Below, piece by piece: positions 35,900 to 40,708 of a stretch of 40,708 bases of DNA. The notes beneath the pieces were generated by a model that was given only the letters and a program-made list of their open reading frames with translations, searched no databases and was not told the DNA's origin. Source of the DNA: Desulfovibrionales bacterium (GTDB lineage: Bacteria > Desulfobacterota > Desulfovibrionia > Desulfovibrionales > Desulfonatronaceae). Within the stretch, counting starts at the first letter, position 1. Every line of letters begins with the position of its first letter. The position numbers were made by a program, and so were the translations under genes. Location of the stretch: positions 1 to 40,708 of the forward strand of contig REDL01000035.1 of assembly GCA_007693505.1 (NCBI GenBank), written 5' to 3'.

Positions 35900-38356
35900 A
35901 TGAGTAAAGATTTGATCATCGTTGAGTCGCCGGCCAAGGTCAAAACCATCAAAAAGTTTCTTGGACCGGATTATGAGGTCAGCGCCTCGGTGGGTCACGT
36001 TCGCGACCTGCCGAAAAAGGTGCTTGGAGTGGATGAAGCGGGGGATTTCGCCCCGGAATACGAGGTGATTCCCGGCAAGCTGAAGGTCGTGGGGCAGCTC
36101 AAGAAACTGGCGGCCCAGGCGGACCAGATCTATCTCGCCCCGGACCCGGACCGGGAAGGCGAGGCCATTGCCTGGCACGTGGCCGAGCTGATCAAGGACG
36201 CCAATCCGCGGATCAAACGGATCCAGTTCAACGAGATCACGGCCAGGGCCGTGCGCGAGGCCCTGGAGCACCCCAGGACCCTGAATCTGGATCTGTTCAA
36301 CGCCCAGCAGGCCAGGCGGGTCCTGGACCGGCTGGTGGGCTACAAGCTTTCCCCCCTGCTTTGGCAGAAGGTCAAGCGTGGCATTTCCGCGGGTCGGGTC
36401 CAATCCGTGGCTCTGCGGCTGATCGTGGACCGGGAGCGGGAGCGGCAGGTTTTCGAGCCCAAGGAATATTGGGTCTTCAAGGTCAAGCTGGCGGTCAAGA
36501 GCACCGCGGTGATCGAGGCCGACCTGTGGAAGGTGGACGGCAAGAAGCCGGATATCGGCTCCGCGGACCAGGCCGGCGAGCTGGAGGCCGCGGTATCCAA
36601 GGCGCCCTTCGTGGTGGAAGCCGTGGACGAAAAGGAACGGCAGCGGCAGTCCGGCCCGCCGTTCATCACCTCCACCCTGCAACAGGAAGCCAGCCGCCGC
36701 TTTTCCTATCCGGCCAAACGAACCATGTCCCTGGCCCAGCGCCTGTACGAGGGTGTGGAGCTGGGGGATAGGGGCATCCAGGCCCTGATCACCTACATGC
36801 GAACCGACTCGGTGCGCGTCTCGCCGGATGCGATCAAGGACGTGCGCAAGCTGATCCTGGAGTCCTACGGACCGGACTATTGCCCGGAAAAGGAACGGTA
36901 TTTCAAGTCCCGCAAATCCGCCCAGGAAGCCCACGAAGCCATCCGGCCCGTGGACGTGACCCTGACCCCGGAAATGCTCCAGGCCTATCTGCCCCGGGAT
37001 ATGTACCAGCTCTACAAGCTGATCTGGACCCGCTTCGTGGCCTCGCAGATGAGCCCGGCCCGGTTTTGGGACACCACCATCACCGTGGCCGCGGTCCACA
37101 CCCAGTGGCGGGCCAAGGGCGAACGGCTGATCTTTCCCGGCTATCTCAAGGTCTACGGCGGCGGGGAGGCGGAGAAGAACCAGGAGTTGCCTACTCTGAC
37201 CCCGAAGCAGGAGCTGCGGCTTCAGGAACTGCTCAAGGAACAGAAGTTCACCCAGCCGCCGCCGCGCTACAGCGAGGCCTCGCTGATCCGGGAGCTGGAA
37301 GAAAAGGGCATCGGCCGGCCCTCCACCTACGCCCAGATCATCTCCACCCTGCTGGACCGGGAGTACGTCACCCAGGAAGAGCGTCACTTCGTGCCCCTGG
37401 AGCTGGGCTACGTGGTCACGGACCAGCTGGCCGCGCATTTCACCCGGCTGATGGACGTGGATTTCACGGCCCAGATGGAGGAATCCCTGGACCAGGTGGC
37501 CGAGGGCGGCCAGGACTGGGTGGAGCTGATGCGCCGGTTCACGGGCGATTTTTATCCCGTCCTGGACAAGGCCAAGAAGGACATGGCCGCGGTGAAGGGC
37601 GGGATCGACGCGGGCATGCCCTGCCCGGAATGCGCCAAACACCTGGTGATCAAGTTCGGCAAGGCCGGAGCTTTCCTGGCCTGCTCCGGGTATCCGGACT
37701 GCTCGTTCACCGGCAACTTCACCCGGGACGAGTCCGGAAAGATCAAGACCATTGAAAAGCTGCCCAGGGAAGAGGCGGTCAAGGTCGGTACCTGCCCGGA
37801 CTGCGGCGGGGACGTGGTCTTAAAAAAGGCCCGCACCGGCAGCCGCTTCTACGCCTGCGCCACCTACCCCAAATGCAAGTACACCAAGTCCTACTCCACG
37901 GGCGTACCCTGTCCGGCGGAAGGCTGCACCGGCGACCTGGTGGAGCGCAGCTCGCGCTTCGGCAAGATGTTCTTCTCCTGCAGCCGCTACCCGGACTGCA
38001 CCACGGCCCTGCCCGCCCCCCCGGTGGCCCAGCCCTGCCCCAAGTGCGACTTCCCGATCATGCTCCGCCGCCACACGGAAAAGCGCGGCAACTACCTGTC
38101 CTGCCCGGTCAAGGAGTGCCGCCACTTCATCCCGGTGGCCGAGGACTTCGAGGAAACCGAAGGCCCACTTCCGGACTTCTCCGAACCCACGCCCAAGAAG
38201 GCCACACCCAAAAAAACTGACAAAACCGCCTCAAAAGCTGCTTCAAAAACGCCCTCGAATTCAACCAAACCGACTCCGAAGCGCACCACGACCAAGAAAA
38301 CCACGACAAAAAAGCCCGCGGCCAAGAAAACAACACGGGCCAAAAAGACCGAGTAG
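35900..38356 (+). CDS. topA: DNA topoisomerase I with four zinc fingers and lysine-rich tail
   Basis: An 818-residue type IA topoisomerase that relaxes negative supercoils. Toprim motifs are VESPAK and LAPDPDREGEAIAWH; the catalytic tyrosine is Tyr299 in LITYMRTDS. Four C4 zinc-finger units follow the core, beginning CPECAKHL, CPDCGGDV, CPAEGCTG and CPKCDFPI, each closing with C-x5-C or a variant. Residues 764-818 are a Lys/Thr/Ala/Pro tail resembling histone H1. ATG 35900 starts the conserved MSKDLIIVESP; no close ribosome site is visible. A Rho-independent terminator follows. Confidence 0.96.
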   Translation: MSKDLIIVESPAKVKTIKKFLGPDYEVSASVGHVRDLPKKVLGVDEAGDFAPEYEVIPGKLKVVGQLKKLAAQADQIYLAPDPDREGEAIAWHVAELIKDANPRIKRIQFNEITARAVREALEHPRTLNLDLFNAQQARRVLDRLVGYKLSPLLWQKVKRGISAGRVQSVALRLIVDRERERQVFEPKEYWVFKVKLAVKSTAVIEADLWKVDGKKPDIGSADQAGELEAAVSKAPFVVEAVDEKERQRQSGPPFITSTLQQEASRRFSYPAKRTMSLAQRLYEGVELGDRGIQALITYMRTDSVRVSPDAIKDVRKLILESYGPDYCPEKERYFKSRKSAQEAHEAIRPVDVTLTPEMLQAYLPRDMYQLYKLIWTRFVASQMSPARFWDTTITVAAVHTQWRAKGERLIFPGYLKVYGGGEAEKNQELPTLTPKQELRLQELLKEQKFTQPPPRYSEASLIRELEEKGIGRPSTYAQIISTLLDREYVTQEERHFVPLELGYVVTDQLAAHFTRLMDVDFTAQMEESLDQVAEGGQDWVELMRRFTGDFYPVLDKAKKDMAAVKGGIDAGMPCPECAKHLVIKFGKAGAFLACSGYPDCSFTGNFTRDESGKIKTIEKLPREEAVKVGTCPDCGGDVVLKKARTGSRFYACATYPKCKYTKSYSTGVPCPAEGCTGDLVERSSRFGKMFFSCSRYPDCTTALPAPPVAQPCPKCDFPIMLRRHTEKRGNYLSCPVKECRHFIPVAEDFEETEGPLPDFSEPTPKKATPKKTDKTASKAASKTPSNSTKPTPKRTTTKKTTTKKPAAKKTTRAKKTE

Positions 38357-38390
38357 ATGGTCTTTCTCGCTGCAAGTCCTATTGGAAAAC

Positions 38391-38435
38391 CGCCTCCAGG
38401 CTTTCTATTCATGGAAAGCTGGAGGCGTTTTTTTT
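38391..38435 (+). terminator. Rho-independent terminator of topA
   Basis: A 13-bp stem with one bulged G (CGCCTCCAG-G-CTTTC / GAAAGCTGGAGGCG, 38391-38426) is followed by nine T residues. It is 35 bases after the topA stop. Confidence 0.92.
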
Positions 38436-38571
38436 GAAGATTGCTGACGAGGTGTGCAAGGACTATTGAAGGTCGGACTGTTGAAAGCCAGGATTTCAGG
38501 AACAGAGAAGGGCGAAGCAAAATATTAAATTGTCAACCAATCCGCATTTTTGCGAGATATACTGCTAAGTT

Positions 38572-38619
38572 TTATAGTTCCGGCTATTACAGCTGGAGCT
38601 ATAATAGCCGGAACTATAA
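38572..38619. repeat. Perfect 18-bp palindrome, insertion in the left repeat
   Basis: TTATAGTTCCGGCTATTA (38572-38589) and TAATAGCCGGAACTATAA (38602-38619) are exact reverse complements separated by 12 bases. The surrounding 120 bases are AT-rich and absent from the right repeat copy, so this looks like a small inserted element. It has no coding content. Confidence 0.8.
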
Positions 38620-38858
38620 TTTCGTGAATCGTGGCTATGAAGCCCGTTCATCAATCTTGACGGTTTCCATTTGATCAGGATACGCATGATCAACTTATTC
38701 AAATGAGGACGTTTGTATGAGAACACTTCTTGTAAGTGTGCTCGCAAGCCCTAACCACCTCCCCCCGCCCGGATCGGTCCAATGCCCATTCGGCTGATGC
38801 AATCCCCTGACATGGAAGACCTTGTCGATCTCAAGCGGTCATTTATTCCGAAATGTTG

Positions 38859-38897
38859 CGCCCGCTTTCGCCCTTTATGGCGATGGCGGGCGTTTTT
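38859..38897 (+). terminator. Terminator-like hairpin just before the Rpn gene
   Basis: CGCCCGC / GCGGGCG (38859-38865 and 38886-38892), with inner pairs TCGCC / GGCGA, is followed by five T residues and ends about 13 bases before the ATG at 38910. Either it ends the transcript of the lost upstream Rpn copy or it attenuates the intact gene. Confidence 0.7.
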
Positions 38898-38909
38898 GTT
38901 GTTTGCGTT

Positions 38910-39878
38910 ATGAATGGTCCCCGCCCCATGACCGAAGTCAACAACATCCACGACACGTTCTTCCGGGAAACCATGAGCCACAAGGAGGTCGCCGCCGACT
39001 TCCTGGCCAACTACCTTCCGGCCAAGGTCTTAAAGCATATCCGCCTGGATACGCTGACCATTACCAAAGACAGCTTCGTGGACGAAAAGCTGGACGAATA
39101 TTATTCTGACCTGCTCTACCACGTTACATTCACCGGCAACCGGCTTGGCCTCATCTACTTTCTGTTCGAACACAAAAGTTTTCCGGACAGATTCACGGAC
39201 CTTCAGCTGCTGGGCTACCTCTCGGAAAACTGGCAACTTGTCCGCAAGCAGTTCCCAAAAGCCAAGAAGCTGCCCTTGATCATCCCGATCATCGTCTACC
39301 ACGGCAAACCCAAGGGCAAAGCCGTTCGCCTGGCTGACCTCATCGATCTGCCCCACCCCGATCTGGCCTGCTACGTCCCAACCTTCGACACCGCCTTCTA
39401 CGACTTCTCCCCCGGAGCCGACGAGGAAATCAAAGGCGACATTTACATCCAACTGATCCTGCACTGCCTCAGAGCCAAGAACATCCCGAAATCACGAGAA
39501 ATTCTGATCCATATCCTGCTGCTCCTGGCCCAACTCCCCGAAGACGCCACCTCCATGCACTGGATTCAAAAAATATTTCGCTACCTCTCCCAGGTCATGG
39601 ACATTGAACGTGGCGTCGTGCATGATCTGGTTAAAGAAAACGTTCCCCTGAACATGGAGGGAAAGATTATGACGATAGCTGAGCAGTGGAAACAAGATGG
39701 TCGTATTGAAGGTCGCCAAGCCATTATCCAGCGCCAAATCGCCAAACGCTTCGGCAAAAGCATCACGGACATGGACATCCAGGAGCGCCTCCGCAAAGCC
39801 ACGCCTGAGCAGCTTGACCTCTGGGCCGAACGAATCCTGGACGCCAAGAATGTTGACGAGGTGTTCAAGGACAATTGA
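38910..39878 (+). CDS. Rpn-family recombination-promoting nuclease / putative transposase (PF04754)
   Basis: A 322-residue protein of the Rpn (Transposase_31, PD-(D/E)XK) family: HDTFFRETMSHKEVAADFL near the N-terminus, the nuclease strand-helix YSDLLYHVTF...LIYFLFEHKSFPD (Asp, Glu, Lys of the PD-(D/E)XK site at Asp in YSDLL, Glu-His-Lys in FEHKS), LLGYLSENWQ and LPLIIPIIVYHG. The C-terminus EQWKQDGRIEGRQAIIQRQIAKRFG also fits. Rpn enzymes cut DNA and promote RecA-independent recombination. A start at 38928 (MTEVNN) is also possible; no ribosome site decides. It is the single intact member between direct repeats. Confidence 0.88.
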   Translation: MNGPRPMTEVNNIHDTFFRETMSHKEVAADFLANYLPAKVLKHIRLDTLTITKDSFVDEKLDEYYSDLLYHVTFTGNRLGLIYFLFEHKSFPDRFTDLQLLGYLSENWQLVRKQFPKAKKLPLIIPIIVYHGKPKGKAVRLADLIDLPHPDLACYVPTFDTAFYDFSPGADEEIKGDIYIQLILHCLRAKNIPKSREILIHILLLLAQLPEDATSMHWIQKIFRYLSQVMDIERGVVHDLVKENVPLNMEGKIMTIAEQWKQDGRIEGRQAIIQRQIAKRFGKSITDMDIQERLRKATPEQLDLWAERILDAKNVDEVFKDN

Positions 39879-40230
39879 GGGCCGGGCTGTCAAAGCCAAG
39901 GTTTCTGGAGCTGAGAACCGCCCGCTTTGCTCAAGGTGCCGAGGACTCCGAGGAAAACCCATTCATCAATCTTGACGTTTTCCATTTGAGCAGGATAAGC
40001 ATGCTCATCTTTTTCCAAATGAGGCCGATCATTAGAAAAATCTCGCGTCAGCATGCTCTCAAACCCTTATGATCTCCCCCCGCCTGGATCGGTCCAATGC
40101 TCATCCGGCTGGTTTAAGCCCCTGACATGGAATTCCTTGTCGGTTTCGTGCGGTGATATATTCCGAAATGTTACGCCCGCTTTCGCCTTTTCTGGCGAGG
40201 GCGGGCGTTTTTTTGTGCTCGTTATAAAGA
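39852..40230 (+). repeat. Right copy of the long direct repeat flanking the Rpn gene
   Basis: It begins in the last codons of the Rpn gene and runs through TTCATCAATCTTGACG, CATTTGAGCAGGATAAGC, GATCGGTCCAATGC and ATTCCGAAATGTTACG into a terminator hairpin (40174-40214). Identity with the left copy is high but interrupted by small indels; the insert at 38525-38640 is missing here. At the position matching the left copy's Rpn ATG (GTTATG) this copy reads GTTATA, and no Rpn frame follows. Confidence 0.78.
40174..40214 (+). terminator. Rho-independent terminator behind the Rpn gene
   Basis: CGCCCGC / GCGGGCG (40174-40180 and 40201-40207), with inner TCGCC / GGCGA, is followed by seven T residues. 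It is the second copy of the hairpin that precedes the Rpn gene. Confidence 0.82.
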
Positions 40231-40612
40231 GGCCCAGCGAACCCAGCGTCACAAGGAGCCCTTGGCATGTTTCGCCGGGCAGGAGTCCAGGCCAATGTCC
40301 ATATCCCGGAAAATGAGTGCCGATGCGGAGCATGGTTTTCTCTAAAGTCAGCTTTATGCCCATTTTTTTCAGGTGAACCGGTGTTACTGTACAAAGCTGA
40401 CTTCAGACCAAGGCATGATGCTGACTTCGGCGTCAGGATAGAGTAGGCTTGGTAGTCTTAATATCTTGAAAAAGTGGAGTTAATGGCGGCTTGTTTGTTG
40501 CTGAAATGCCAGCCAAGTCAGTAGGTGGCAAGATCTGGAATTTGAGGGTCGTTTTTTTACGAATTCCGCATAATACATCTGTTAGCCGTAAGATGAATGG
40601 AGGTATCAAAAA
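40231..40612 (+). other. Non-coding gap before the VOC gene
   Basis: About 380 bases without a credible gene. The one structure seen is an 11-bp inverted repeat, AAGTCAGCTTT (40345-40355) and AAAGCTGACTT (40393-40403), with GCTGACTTC repeated once more near 40421. Frames on the minus strand here run into the terminator region and lack support. The DNA is AT-richer toward the right end. Confidence 0.45.
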
Positions 40613-40708
40613 ATGATAGAACCCAAAAGCTCGTTTCCCGTGTTTATCGTTAGAGATCTTGATGCAGCAAAATCCTTCTACACAGAAAACCTTGGGTTTG
40701 ATGTTGTC
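40613..40708 (+). CDS. VOC/glyoxalase-fold protein, N-terminal fragment (3' end outside window)
   Basis: The 32 visible residues from the ATG at 40613 include FPVFIVRDLDAAKSFYTENLGFDVV, the standard opening of the vicinal-oxygen-chelate (glyoxalase / bleomycin resistance / dioxygenase) fold, with the FYTE-x-LGF motif. GGAGG lies nine bases upstream. Substrate cannot be inferred from the fragment. Confidence 0.85.
   Translation, partial: MIEPKSSFPVFIVRDLDAAKSFYTENLGFDVV

Larger units (their letters stand above)
38443..38912 (+). repeat. Left copy of long direct repeat flanking the Rpn gene, with remnant of a lost Rpn gene
   Basis: The repeat starts with the codons ADEVCKDY and a stop (38443-38469), which match the last codons VDEVFKDN-stop of the intact Rpn gene downstream (39878). 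The 3' flank also matches (GAAAGCCAGGATTTC-type against CAAAGCCAAGGTTTC). After an unrelated insert with a palindrome (38572-38619), the match resumes at about 38645 and runs to 38912 (TTCATCAATCTTGACG, GATCGGTCCAATGC, ATTCCGAAATGTT) through a terminator-like hairpin. The unit is a former Rpn gene whose body has been deleted and whose flank survives. Confidence 0.78.

Noticed and set aside
35777-37642. Long minus-strand open frame of 621 codons opposite topA
   Set aside because: Same reason: it is antisense to well-conserved topA and rich in Leu, Gly, His and Arg without any family pattern.
40067-40394. Two overlapping minus-strand frames of about 97 codons behind the Rpn gene
   Set aside because: They lie across the right repeat and terminator, use different frames and show no conserved pattern.
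40575-40600. GTTAGCC motif before the VOC gene, considered as an integron attC core
   Set aside because: The motif does not fit the GTTRRRY consensus, no paired RYYYAAC core or long hairpin is seen and no integrase is near.

Overview
This window looks like a chromosomal segment of a moderately GC-rich, motile, anaerobic Desulfobacterota member, most likely of the Desulfovibrionales type. The inference rests on gene order and gene content: a late flagellar cluster (fliR-flhB-flhA-flhF-flhG-fliA-cheY-fliL), a stand-alone two-gene SufC/SufB-type iron-sulfur assembly pair, a cheR-HDOD-cheX chemotaxis group, small Fe-S and zinc-ribbon proteins, and repeat types typical of these genomes. No marker gene allows a species call.

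Layout. 1-2400 is a decayed, AT-richer island abutting a tRNA-Val gene: the 3' end of a WYL regulator, a metallophosphoesterase, a frameshifted IS66 transposase remnant and what looks like the N-terminus of a tyrosine integrase directly behind the tRNA. 2617-4568 is sufC-sufB, followed by a 137-bp palindromic repeat and a YdjM-type membrane hydrolase. 5203-17980 is almost entirely minus strand. Read in transcription order it holds fliR, flhB, flhA, flhF, flhG, fliA, cheY, fliL, three small unknown genes, dus, ispH and cheV. It encodes the flagellar export gate, the polar placement and number-control pair, sigma-28 and chemotaxis output, and ends in two housekeeping genes. 18206-21510 (minus) is a compact Mla-type lipid transport operon, mlaE-mlaF-mlaD, in which the MCE protein carries an unusual strand-rich C-terminal domain. 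21616-25510 holds an HD phosphohydrolase (minus) and a plus-strand run of small redox and hydrolase genes ending in comF.

25722-32469 (plus) is the rplU-rpmA ... obgE ribosome locus. It is split by about 4.3 kb carrying cheR, an HDOD signalling gene, cheX, a zinc-ribbon gene and a 4Fe-4S protein, and a SagB-like nitroreductase follows obgE. 32498-35576 (minus) is epimerase-lpd-maf. 35900-38356 is topA, with four C4 zinc fingers and a histone-H1-like lysine tail. It is preceded by an inverted pair of hexanucleotide tandem repeats and followed by a strong terminator.

38440-40230 is a second accessory zone: one intact Rpn-family (PD-(D/E)XK recombination-promoting nuclease) gene flanked by long imperfect direct repeats. 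The left repeat carries the last codons of a vanished second copy. Both copies of the intergenic repeat contain a small hairpin with a compensatory base-pair change and a terminator-like hairpin. The window ends inside a VOC/glyoxalase-fold gene.

No CRISPR array, rRNA gene or intact mobile element was found. The best candidates for something under-described are the Rpn-flanking structured repeat, the MCE protein with a C-terminal barrel-like domain, the FlhF variant with altered GTPase motifs, and the three unknown genes locked into the flagellar operon.
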